DNA of 64,000 bases from NBLH01 sp050296515 (GTDB taxonomy: Bacteria; Bacteroidota; Bacteroidia; Bacteroidales; NBLH01), in NCBI GenBank assembly GCA_050296515.1, contig JBNKRJ010000073.1, positions 69,913-133,912 on the forward strand. The letters run 5' to 3'. The notes under the pieces were generated by a model. It searched no databases and was not told the origin of the DNA. It saw nothing but the letters and a program-made list of their open reading frames with translations. Made by a program: the position numbers and the translations under genes. Positions 50,432 to 58,681 of this stretch are shown one piece after another. The number at the start of each line of letters is the position of its first letter. Within the stretch, counting starts at the first letter, position 1.

Positions 50432-53365
50432 ATGTTCCAAAATTTCCACAGTTACCATAGTCTGCATTACGGTACGCTTTCAATTGAAGAAATCATAGAG
50501 CTTATAAAACTTTATGGATATGAAAGTGCCGCGATTACTGACATCAATAACTCAACAGGTGTGCTTGATTTTGTGAAACATGCTTCTGAAAGTGGTGTTC
50601 GTCCCATAGTTGGCATGGATTTTAGAAATGAAGATGAGCGCTTTTTCACATGCATTGCCAAAAATAATGATGGTTTTAAGGAAATTAACGAATTGCAGAC
50701 TAAACGTAGTTTAGATGGTCTGGAACTAAGCCATGATGCTCCTGACTTTAATGATGCATTTGTAATTTATCCTTTTGAACAAAAAGAAAGAAGTCTGAAA
50801 GATAACGAGTTTATTGGAGTAGGTGTAAATGATGTTGGGAAAATCTATTCATTAAAACACAATAGGGAGAAATTGGTGATTCATAATCCGGTAACCTTTC
50901 ATGGAAAAAAAGGTTATGAATTGCACCAGCATCTGAGGGCAATTGGACATAATAAACTATTAAGTCAACTAGAGTTTGCAAATATTGCAAAGCCAGGCGA
51001 AACTATTTATTCAAAAGACCAGTTATTTAAAGCTTTTAAAGAACATCCTCAAATAATTAAAAACACAGAAGAGATTTTAAATAATTGTAGTTTCGAATTT
51101 AACTTTAAAGAAAAGAAAAATCTTCTCTATTTTACCGATAGTTACCACAATGATAATATGTTGTTGGGCAGATTAGCACAGCAAGGGTTTGCTTATCGCT
51201 ATGACAAGAATAACCAAAAAGCTATTGAGCGTTTTAGAAAAGAACTTAGTGTAATATATGAGCTTAAGTTTTCATCTTATTTTCTCATCGCGCATGATAT
51301 TATTCAATTTTCAATGAGTAAAGGCTTTTATCATGTGGGGCGGGGGAGTGGTGCCAATAGTATTATTGCTTATTGCCTTAAAATTACTGATGTTGATCCT
51401 ATTGAATTGGATCTTTATTTCGAGCGGTTTTTGAATGTAAAACGCTCAGAGCCACCTGATTTTGATATTGACTATTCATGGAAAGACCGTGATGAGGTGC
51501 AAAAATACATCTTTAAAAAGTATGGAGAAAGACACGTCGCTCTTTTAGGTGTAAATTCAAGGTTTAAGGGCAAATCAATCATACGAGAGTTGGGAAAAGT
51601 ATACGGTTTGCCCAAAGAGGAAATTGATGTATTTTCAGAAGACCCTCTTGGTAGGAAAGATGAAAGCCATATTCATAAAAAAATCTTCAATTTGGGGCAA
51701 GAGATGGCAAACTTCCCTAATGTAAGAAGTATTCATGCAGGAGGTATTTTAATTTCCGAAAAACCAATTACCTATTACACAGCTCTAGATTTGCCTCCTA
51801 AAGGCTTCCCTACAACGCAATGGGATATGTACGTTGCAAGGGATATTGGTTTTGATAAAATGGATATTCTAAGTCAGCGTGGTATTGGGCATATTAATGA
51901 GGCCGTAGAAATTATAAAGGCAAATAAAGGAATTGATGTAGATCCTCACCAGGTCGATAAATTTAAGAAAGACCCCAAAGTTAAAGTATTATTGAAAACA
52001 AGTGATACTAATGGCTGCTTTTACGTTGAAAGTCCGGCCATGAGAGGTTTGTTGAAAAAGTTACGATGTGATAATTACCTTAGTCTTGTAGCTGCTAGTT
52101 CAATAATCCGACCAGGCGTTGCTCAATCTGGCATGATGCGCGAGTACATTTACCGATTTCATCACCCTGATGATTTTAAATACCTGCATCCCATTATGAA
52201 AGAGCAACTGGAAGAGACTTTTGGGGTAATGGTTTACCAGGAAGACGTGATTAAAATCTGCTACCACTTTGCAGGACTTGATTTGGCCGATGCCGATGTG
52301 TTAAGAGTAATAATGAGTGGCAAACCTCGATTTAAAGCTCAGTTTGAGCAGATTAAAAACAAGTTTTTTAGTAACTGTAAACAAAGAGGTTATCGGGATG
52401 AGGTAACAGCTGAAGTCTGGCGACAAATTTATTCTTTTGCCGGCTATTCCTTTTCAAAGGCGCATTCAGCTTCGTATGCTGTAGAAAGCTACCAAAGTTT
52501 GTACTTGAAGGCTCATTATCCACTAGAGTTTATGGTGGCTGTGATAAATAATTTTGGAGGCTTTTACCAGCGATGGGTCTATTTTAATGAAGCAAAAAAA
52601 GTTGGAGCTACAATTAATTTACCATGTGTGAATAATAGTTTTTACAGCACTTCAATAAAAGGAACTGATGTTTACGTTGGTTTTATTCATGTTGCAAATT
52701 TAGAACAAAAGTTTGCCGAAATCCTAATTGATGAACGTGAAAAGAACGGACCTTATAAAGATTTTGAGGATTTTATTGATCGCGTGCCTTCTTCACCTGA
52801 ACAGCTCACTGTTTTAATCAGAATCGATGCTTTCAGGTTTACAGGTATGTCAAAAGTTAAGTTGCTTTGGAAATCCAGGTTGCTTTTGGGGAAATCCAAA
52901 TCCGTACCTCAAACAGCTACTTTATTTTCAGCACCCCGAAAAGACTTTGAATTGCCCGATGTGAGCCAGTCAAAACTTGAAGATGCTTATGATGAAATAG
53001 AATTCATAGATTTTCCTGTTTCGCTCAGTGCCTTTGATATGCTACAAACTAATTTCAGGGGAGAAGTGATGGCCAGTGAAATGATAAATCATGTAGGGAA
53101 AAGAGTGCGCATGCTCGGGAATTTGGTAACCACAAAATACGTAAGAACCTCACAAAGAGAAACCATGTTTTTTGGGACGTTTCTGGATGCAAAAGGAGAG
53201 TTCTTTGATTCTGTAAACTTCCCCAATTCATTAAAAAAATATCCATTTACCGGAAGAGGCGTTTATTTGATTTTAGGCACCATTACCGAAGAGTTTGATT
53301 TCCCGAGTATTACAGTTGAAAAAATGGCTAAAATGCCGTTTAAGCCAGATCCAAGATATAAATAA
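50432..53365 (+). CDS. DNA polymerase III alpha subunit-like (second-type DnaE)
   Basis: C-family polymerase, 977 residues from ATG 50432 (a TTG two codons earlier is possible), shorter than a replicative DnaE of about 1,150 or more. The PHP domain at 5-200 is degenerate (NFHSYHSLHYGTLS, ITDINNSTGV). The palm has VGRGSGANSIIAYCL and PPDFDIDYSWKDRDEV (DFDID catalytic Asps); then FPTTQWDMYVARDIGFDKMDILSQR, GFSFSKAHSASYAV-like YSFSKAHSASYA, an HhH and an OB-fold tail. Probably the damage-associated polymerase working with DinB. The main replicative dnaE should be elsewhere. Confidence 0.9.
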   Translation: MFQNFHSYHSLHYGTLSIEEIIELIKLYGYESAAITDINNSTGVLDFVKHASESGVRPIVGMDFRNEDERFFTCIAKNNDGFKEINELQTKRSLDGLELSHDAPDFNDAFVIYPFEQKERSLKDNEFIGVGVNDVGKIYSLKHNREKLVIHNPVTFHGKKGYELHQHLRAIGHNKLLSQLEFANIAKPGETIYSKDQLFKAFKEHPQIIKNTEEILNNCSFEFNFKEKKNLLYFTDSYHNDNMLLGRLAQQGFAYRYDKNNQKAIERFRKELSVIYELKFSSYFLIAHDIIQFSMSKGFYHVGRGSGANSIIAYCLKITDVDPIELDLYFERFLNVKRSEPPDFDIDYSWKDRDEVQKYIFKKYGERHVALLGVNSRFKGKSIIRELGKVYGLPKEEIDVFSEDPLGRKDESHIHKKIFNLGQEMANFPNVRSIHAGGILISEKPITYYTALDLPPKGFPTTQWDMYVARDIGFDKMDILSQRGIGHINEAVEIIKANKGIDVDPHQVDKFKKDPKVKVLLKTSDTNGCFYVESPAMRGLLKKLRCDNYLSLVAASSIIRPGVAQSGMMREYIYRFHHPDDFKYLHPIMKEQLEETFGVMVYQEDVIKICYHFAGLDLADADVLRVIMSGKPRFKAQFEQIKNKFFSNCKQRGYRDEVTAEVWRQIYSFAGYSFSKAHSASYAVESYQSLYLKAHYPLEFMVAVINNFGGFYQRWVYFNEAKKVGATINLPCVNNSFYSTSIKGTDVYVGFIHVANLEQKFAEILIDEREKNGPYKDFEDFIDRVPSSPEQLTVLIRIDAFRFTGMSKVKLLWKSRLLLGKSKSVPQTATLFSAPRKDFELPDVSQSKLEDAYDEIEFIDFPVSLSAFDMLQTNFRGEVMASEMINHVGKRVRMLGNLVTTKYVRTSQRETMFFGTFLDAKGEFFDSVNFPNSLKKYPFTGRGVYLILGTITEEFDFPSITVEKMAKMPFKPDPRYK

Positions 53366-53382
53366 GTAAACTTTAAAAAAAT

Positions 53383-53769
53383 ATGAATTCATTAGAAATC
53401 GAAGGAGGTGGAGGAAAGCCTACAGTTATACTTGATAAAAAGAGAGGTGAGTTTTCGTTTAAAGGTGACTCTCATGTTTTTTATGATTTTTTTGATCCCA
53501 TATTTCAATGGATTAATGAATATATTCTTAATCCAAATGACGTAACTGTTGTGGTTTTTAAACTAAGCCCATTGTCTACTGGTATAATGCAGTTTTATAT
53601 TAAGATACTGAGAAAGTTTGAAGAGATATATGAGCAAAATAAACGTATCGAGATCCAATGGTTCTATCCTGATGACGAGCTTGATATGGAAGAGGATCTC
53701 AATGAAATTTCTCAGGAATTCAGGATGCCTTTTAAATTAAAACCAATAAAATGGAATAAGGAACCATAA
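53383..53769 (+). CDS. SiaC-like (DUF1987) regulatory phosphoprotein
   Basis: 128 residues of the DUF1987/SiaC family: LEIEGGGGKPTVILDKKRGEFSFKG, HVFYDFFDPIFQWINEYI, then VVFKLSPLSTGIMQFYIKIL, which holds the Ser/Thr that a SiaB-type kinase phosphorylates in known systems. Cytoplasmic. No SiaA, SiaB or SiaD gene is in the window, so it is an orphan here. It starts 17 bases after the polymerase stop and may be co-transcribed. Confidence 0.85.
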   Translation: MNSLEIEGGGGKPTVILDKKRGEFSFKGDSHVFYDFFDPIFQWINEYILNPNDVTVVVFKLSPLSTGIMQFYIKILRKFEEIYEQNKRIEIQWFYPDDELDMEEDLNEISQEFRMPFKLKPIKWNKEP

Positions 53770-53893
53770 TCCATTGTCCATCTCTGTGCAACCTCAGTGA
53801 ATCTCTGAGTAACAAACTTTTCTGATTTCTTTTTTTGTTAAAATGCAAATAATAGTGTACATTTATTGCTTGAACCAAATAATTCCAGGAAAC

Positions 53894-55102
53894 ATGTTTA
53901 GGAAAATACTATTGTTTTTATTTGTAAGCTTTGCAATTGTAGCATGTCAAAAAGATAAATACCAGTTAAAATGGAAAGTTCCATCGGGTGATGTATTGAT
54001 TTATAGCATAAAGATGGAAACCATTGACAGTTTAAGTTCTGTATCACAAGAGGGGCTTCAGGAGTTGGTTGAACTGGTTGCCAAAATGTACGGAGACTCT
54101 GTTGAAGTGGCTGTTAATACAGATGATTTGTACCAGGGACTGGTTCGTCAGTTGAATTTGTTATCTTATTTTTCAATTATTCGGCAAGGCAGTGCTGATG
54201 ATTTGAAAGTCGATTTCATTACAAGGCAAACAAAGCAATATGGACCAATAAAATACAAAGGCATATTCTCAAAATTCATAAAAAAGGCTTTCTTTAAAGG
54301 AGCCTTGCAACGCAGCGGCAACCTTGTGAGCGATGCGGGTGAACAAGCCTGGGATCCTAAAATAAATATTTTGTTCCAGTTGCCATCTAAACCTGTTGCC
54401 ATAGGTGAATCATGGTCGCTAAATGTAGTTCCTGATTGGCAGGTGACAGCAAAAGAACAAGCTGATAGCATGAAAAATACTGTTACTCTGACAGACATTG
54501 TTATTGAAGGAGCCGATACTATTGCAATATTAAAATATGATTTACAAAGTCCCGATAAATCTGGCAGAACATTAGGTTTTAATGGAGAAGCTAAGTTTAA
54601 TATTAATGCAGGAAAATGGGTGAGTTATACCGGCAGGCTTTCACAAAAGACAATTGGTATGTTGGCAATGAAGCATGTGCAGCAAATAAAACTGACTGAA
54701 ATTTCTATCGAAAAATACAAGTCGATTTTAAAGCAGGCACAGAAAGTTGATATTTTTGATACAGGTAAAGATTTTGAGGAAGACACTAATAATTCAATTA
54801 ATAATTCAACTAATAATGAAACAATTGAGGAAAATGAAAAAACTGAAACATCAGAAGCAAATTGTCCTGAAGTTTTCAGAGTTCAGTTGTTGGCATCACA
54901 AAACCCTGTGAAAGATAAAGCTGCTCAATTTAAGGGTATTACATATACAGTTGATGAAATTGTTCTTTCTGAAGCGGAGAAGTTTAAATACAAATACACG
55001 GTTGGGAAAGAATGCGATAGGAAAAGGGCTGATGCTATTCTGGCAGAAGTAAAAAAAGCTGGGTTTCCAAATGCTTATGTTATAAAAACTCCGGCTAATT
55101 AA
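53894..55102 (+). CDS. Lipoprotein with C-terminal SPOR-like domain
   Basis: Start set at ATG 53894, which opens a lipoprotein signal (MFRKILLFLFVSFAIVAC, lipid Cys at residue 18). About 250 residues follow with the look of a DUF6263-like beta-rich domain (KYQLKWKVPSGDVLIYSIKME, later KPVAIGESWSL and KYDLQSPDKSGRT). An Asn/Glu-rich linker (about 300-325) leads to a C-terminal SPOR-like segment (EVFRVQLLASQNPV, GFPNAYVIKTP). Exported and membrane-anchored; function unknown. Confidence 0.75.
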   Translation: MFRKILLFLFVSFAIVACQKDKYQLKWKVPSGDVLIYSIKMETIDSLSSVSQEGLQELVELVAKMYGDSVEVAVNTDDLYQGLVRQLNLLSYFSIIRQGSADDLKVDFITRQTKQYGPIKYKGIFSKFIKKAFFKGALQRSGNLVSDAGEQAWDPKINILFQLPSKPVAIGESWSLNVVPDWQVTAKEQADSMKNTVTLTDIVIEGADTIAILKYDLQSPDKSGRTLGFNGEAKFNINAGKWVSYTGRLSQKTIGMLAMKHVQQIKLTEISIEKYKSILKQAQKVDIFDTGKDFEEDTNNSINNSTNNETIEENEKTETSEANCPEVFRVQLLASQNPVKDKAAQFKGITYTVDEIVLSEAEKFKYKYTVGKECDRKRADAILAEVKKAGFPNAYVIKTPAN

Positions 55103-55141
55103 TACTTGAATCACACTAATTAACAAAAATATTTGATCCTG

Positions 55142-55168
55142 GTGCGCAGTCCTTGCGTACCTTTTTTA
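55142..55168 (+). terminator. Hairpin and T-tract after the SPOR lipoprotein
   Basis: GGTGCGCA and TGCGTACC (about 55141-55161) pair with one mismatch, followed by a run of six T. Terminator form, 40 bases after the gene. Member of the short palindrome family. Confidence 0.6.
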
Positions 55169-55212
55169 TTACAAGAAACCTTTATAATTTGTGTTTCATA
55201 ATTACAAATTGT

Positions 55213-56145
55213 ATGAAAAACAAACGAAAAGTTTACGGAATTGGGGAAACTGTTTATGATATTATTTTTAAAGATGGGAAACCGGTTACAGGAACTCCCG
55301 GTGGTTCTACCTATAATTGCATGATTTCGCTGGGTCGGTGTGGTGTTAATGGTGCTTTTATCAGCGAAACAGGTAACGATAAAGTTGGTGATTTAATTGT
55401 TAAGTTTCTAGAGGACAATAATTTATCGGGTAAGTATGTCAATCAGTTTAAAGATGGAAAATCACCACTTGCACTGGCCTTTTTAGATGATAACAACGAT
55501 GCGGTTTATAATTTCTACAAAGACTACCCTGCGCAACGTCTTGAACTAGAGTTGCCAAAACTGAAGAAAGACGACATATTGGTATTTGGTTCCTTTTTTG
55601 CCTTAAATGAAAAGGTGCGCAAAGTTGTGAAAGAGCTCCTTCAACAAGCAAATGAAGCACAGGCAATTATTTACTATGATCCAAATTATCGTAGTACACA
55701 TTTGCCTAATCGGGAACTGCTTATTGATACCCTGATAGAAAACTTTAAGCTTTCAACAATTATTAGAGGTTCAGATGAAGACTTTGGGCATATTTATCCG
55801 AACTTTTCTCTTGATGAGATTTACGGCGAAATTTCAAAATATTGTCCTAATCTCATTTGCACAGCAAATAGAAGTGCTGTTTCAGTAATTACTCAAAAGT
55901 TCAAAAGCTCGCATATAGTACCTGAAATCAATCCTATAAGCACTATTGGTGCAGGTGATAGTTTTAATGCAGGTTTTGTTTACTCGCTTATTGCCAATGA
56001 TATTGGATATGATGATGTTTCAACTTTAGATAAAGAAACCTGGGGAAGGTTAATTAATACAGCAATTCAATTCTCGAGTGAAGTATGTATGAGTTATGAG
56101 AATTATGTATCAAAGGAGTTTGCTGATAAACTTAAAGTAAATTAG
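55213..56145 (+). CDS. PfkB family carbohydrate or nucleoside kinase
   Basis: ATP-dependent small-molecule kinase. ATG 55213 is preferred since the protein then begins MKNKRKVYGIGETVYDII. PfkB signature 1 is in GTPGGSTYNCMISLGRCG, and signature 2 in ISTIGAGDSFNAGFVYSLI (the catalytic Asp in GAGDSF). Length 310. Substrate might be fructose, adenosine or another sugar; the motifs do not decide. It follows the terminator and probably has its own promoter. Confidence 0.9.
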   Translation: MKNKRKVYGIGETVYDIIFKDGKPVTGTPGGSTYNCMISLGRCGVNGAFISETGNDKVGDLIVKFLEDNNLSGKYVNQFKDGKSPLALAFLDDNNDAVYNFYKDYPAQRLELELPKLKKDDILVFGSFFALNEKVRKVVKELLQQANEAQAIIYYDPNYRSTHLPNRELLIDTLIENFKLSTIIRGSDEDFGHIYPNFSLDEIYGEISKYCPNLICTANRSAVSVITQKFKSSHIVPEINPISTIGAGDSFNAGFVYSLIANDIGYDDVSTLDKETWGRLINTAIQFSSEVCMSYENYVSKEFADKLKVN

Positions 56146-56164
56146 TTAATGTAATTTCAATTTA

Positions 56165-56695
56165 TTACACCACAAACAATTCCTTTGTTTTGTGCCTTTT
56201 GTACTTCACCTGGTTGTTTTTAACGTAATACCACAGCGTATAGCCATCATCGCCGCCGGTTACTTCTCTGTTAATTCGAATCCCGTAATTTTTTAGTATT
56301 TCCTTTGCTTTCATTACATTGTTCTGCCCAAAATTATTTACGTTGTCTTTTGGATGCATGTAAAAAGCTCCTCCAAAAACAGAAGTGTGAATTTTATTTA
56401 AATCTATTTTGTTCCTTTTAAGATAAGAAATCATGTATTCCAACGAACAGGTGACATATTTAAATTTCTCCTTTTCATTTAGCTCTGTAAAGCATGGGCG
56501 AGGACAAGGATCTGAAAACTTGTTTCTGTAAAGTCTCGGAGCAGGGTATTGTGCATGACATATTAAGGCCAGGTCTGGTCGAACATGAAATACAACAGAA
56601 ACACACGAACCTAAAATTGTCCAAACTACCTCGTCAGCTCTTTTGATGATTTTTAATTCACCAATCTGTACGTTATAATTCTCTTCAATAAGCAT
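56165..56695 (-). CDS. cheD: CheD-like chemoreceptor glutamine deamidase
   Basis: 176 residues with the CheD catalytic set: TILGSCVSVVFH (nucleophile Cys and backbone), the His in ICHAQYPAP and TSVFGGA with the Thr and Gly pair. CheD deamidates glutamines of chemoreceptors and can bind CheC. No other chemotaxis gene occurs in the window, so it is an orphan here. A TATATTTG element (56703-56710, - strand) lies eight bases before the start. Confidence 0.87.
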   Translation of the reverse strand: MLIEENYNVQIGELKIIKRADEVVWTILGSCVSVVFHVRPDLALICHAQYPAPRLYRNKFSDPCPRPCFTELNEKEKFKYVTCSLEYMISYLKRNKIDLNKIHTSVFGGAFYMHPKDNVNNFGQNNVMKAKEILKNYGIRINREVTGGDDGYTLWYYVKNNQVKYKRHKTKELFVV

Positions 56696-56974
56696 TGAAA
56701 ATCAAATATATATGAATTAAAATATTTCGTAAAAATTATTTGTAATTGTCTTGAATAACAGTTGTTTGTCAGAAAAGGTCTTTATTTAAAGATAACGATT
56801 AGTTTTTTATAAAACAAGCAAGTATTGAGTTTAGTATGATGTTTTAGTAAAGGATATTAGTTAGTTGGTCATTTGTCATTAGTCCAAAATACCAATGTCA
56901 AATGACTAATGACTGGAAAGCAAATTAATTAAAAGTAATATCTGGTTTTGAAAAGACTAAATTCATGATAGATA
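56696..56974. other. Intergenic region with a mirrored short repeat
   Basis: At about 56868-56916, GTCATTTGTCATTAGTC is followed by GTCAAATGACTAATGAC, which can pair in more than one register. Nothing else was recognised in this 279-base gap apart from the TATATTTG -7 candidate for cheD. Confidence 0.4.
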
Positions 56975-57409
56975 TTAATCCCAAACATATTTCCAGCTCT
57001 TGTCTGCTTGTCTTTTCCAAACAGTGTGAAACACACCTTTGTATTCTTTTACTTCGCCAGAATCGGGCAGCACTTTCCAAACATATTTGCCAAAAGTCCA
57101 GGCCAATGTACCATCATCTGAAACATAAATGGAATCAGCTGTCCAGTTAAGTGTTGCGTTTGAAGTGTTGGCTTTTGAATAATAATCTTTGATACTTTCT
57201 TTTCCAAATATCAAAGTATCATTTTGACCTTTAATTACTGCGTTTTTGTCGGCAAATTCATAGAATGCTGTTGGGATACCACTATCGGCAGCCATTTTCT
57301 CAAAAGCTTTTTCTGATGCAAAAACTTCATCTTTTACTTTTTGCTTATCAACACTTTGCTTACAGGAAAACAGAAATAAAATCGAAAAAACAAGTAGTAA
57401 AGTTTTCAT
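56975..57409 (-). CDS. DUF4440/SnoaL-like lipoprotein
   Basis: 144 residues with a lipoprotein signal (LLVFSILFLFSC, lipid Cys at residue 16). The mature part follows the NTF2-like SnoaL/DUF4440 pattern: DEVFASEKAFEKMAADSG, FADKNAVIKGQ, KESIKDYYSK and the final VWKRQADKSWKYVWD. Usually of unknown function. A TACATTTG -7 candidate lies at 57432-57439 on the - strand, with a TTTG at a slightly long 23-base distance. Confidence 0.82.
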   Translation of the reverse strand: MKTLLLVFSILFLFSCKQSVDKQKVKDEVFASEKAFEKMAADSGIPTAFYEFADKNAVIKGQNDTLIFGKESIKDYYSKANTSNATLNWTADSIYVSDDGTLAWTFGKYVWKVLPDSGEVKEYKGVFHTVWKRQADKSWKYVWD

Positions 57410-57529
57410 AATAAAATAGGATTAGTTTACTCAAATGTAGGAATTTCTTTTTTGAATACTTACAAAAGATAATTTATTCTTTTAGGATGGCTGTGCTTAA
57501 ATCTTTAATATTGCATTACAAAATACTTA

Positions 57530-57559
57530 TTGTTCTATTCAAAGAATTAAGTATTTTTA
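57530..57559 (+). promoter_or_regulatory. Candidate promoter of clpP
   Basis: TTG (57530-57532), 19 bases, TATTTTTA (57552-57559), 22 bases before the clpP ATG. One change from TAnnTTTG. Confidence 0.45.
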
Positions 57560-57581
57560 CATTTAAAATAATTGAAACAAC

Positions 57582-58139
57582 ATGGAAAAAACACCAAGAT
57601 TAAAAGACGTTATTGATTCAAAGATACTAAACGAACGAAAAGTATTTTTATGGGGACAGGTAGATGACGATTCTGCCAAAGAAGTGATTGATAGACTGTT
57701 GTACTTGGAATTACTGAATCCCGGAAAAGAAATCCAACTGATAATCAACAGTCCTGGCGGATATGTTACCTCTGGCTTTGCCATTTACGATACGATGAAA
57801 AGCATTACTAGCCCAATCTCAACTGTTTGTTCAGGCTTAGCAGCCTCAATGGGCTCTATTTTGCTTTCAGGTGGCGAAAAAGGTCGAAGGTTTGTTTTAC
57901 CAAACGCCCGTATCATGATTCACCAACCTAGTGGTGGTGCAGGTGGTACTGCTGCTGATTTGGAAGTACAACTGGAAGAAATCCTGAAAACAAAGAAATT
58001 AGGTGCCCGGATATTAGCTGATAACTGCGGTCAGCCTATTGAAAAGATTGAAAAAGACTTTAATCGCGATTTTTGGATGTCAGCTACTGAAGCCATTGAA
58101 TACGGTATTGTAGATGCTGTTCAGGAGAAAATAGTCTAA
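57582..58139 (+). CDS. clpP: ClpP-family serine protease subunit
   Basis: 185 residues with the Clp catalytic triad: Ser in GLAASMGSILLSGG, His in RIMIHQPSGGAGG, and Asp in the DFNRDFWMSATEAIEYGI region. LIINSPGGYVTSGFAIYDTM is the oxyanion and axial part. It forms tetradecamers with ClpX or ClpA in known systems, but no Clp ATPase or trigger factor lies beside it. The short N-terminus and isolation suggest it may be a secondary ClpP. A strong terminator follows. Confidence 0.92.
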   Translation: MEKTPRLKDVIDSKILNERKVFLWGQVDDDSAKEVIDRLLYLELLNPGKEIQLIINSPGGYVTSGFAIYDTMKSITSPISTVCSGLAASMGSILLSGGEKGRRFVLPNARIMIHQPSGGAGGTAADLEVQLEEILKTKKLGARILADNCGQPIEKIEKDFNRDFWMSATEAIEYGIVDAVQEKIV

Positions 58140-58171
58140 TTTATAAGAATAATTTTCTTGTGTTATGTGCG

Positions 58172-58220
58172 CCCGTTTGGTTAGTTTTACTGTTATTTTA
58201 GCAACCAAACGGGTTTTTAT
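58172..58220 (+). terminator. Intrinsic terminator of clpP
   Basis: A perfect 11-bp stem, CCCGTTTGGTT (58172-58182) with AACCAAACGGG (58203-58213), followed by TTTTTATTT. Lies 33 bases after the clpP stop. Confidence 0.92.
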
Positions 58221-58681
58221 TTGCTAATGTTGTTGCGAAAACCCCATATTGAGCATAGGAGTTGAAAGATGAGCTGAGTCAAACGACTTGTCCATATAAT
58301 ATTCTGTCTCATCTACAACATTTTGCCTTTAATATTCTGGAATTTTTAGATCGTGGAAGTTTAATTATAAGCGGTCAAAGGCCAGGTTTATGAAATCAAG
58401 GTGATTTTTATGAATAATAAGCTAACTGACATTTCCAATGTTTTGTAGATTTCAGAACATCAGTTACTTATATTATCACCATCAAGAATGAAGACCGATT
58501 TTATTCAGAAATTGAAAAACAAAGTTAAATTTCACACAATAGTAATTATAAGTTGCAGATTATCATAGTTTATATTTGATAATGATATTACAAGTGCCTG
58601 TTATTCTGTGATTTATAAAAACATGGGGAATGTCAATTATTAAATTAAAATCAAACAAAATCATTATCTTTAACTTAAAAA
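58221..58681. other. Gene-free AT-rich stretch
   Basis: About 460 bases without an ORF of note, RNA gene or repeat that I recognise. A TATCTTTA -7-like element at 58665-58672 is about ten bases from the next ATG and would give an almost leaderless transcript; support is weak. Confidence 0.4.
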
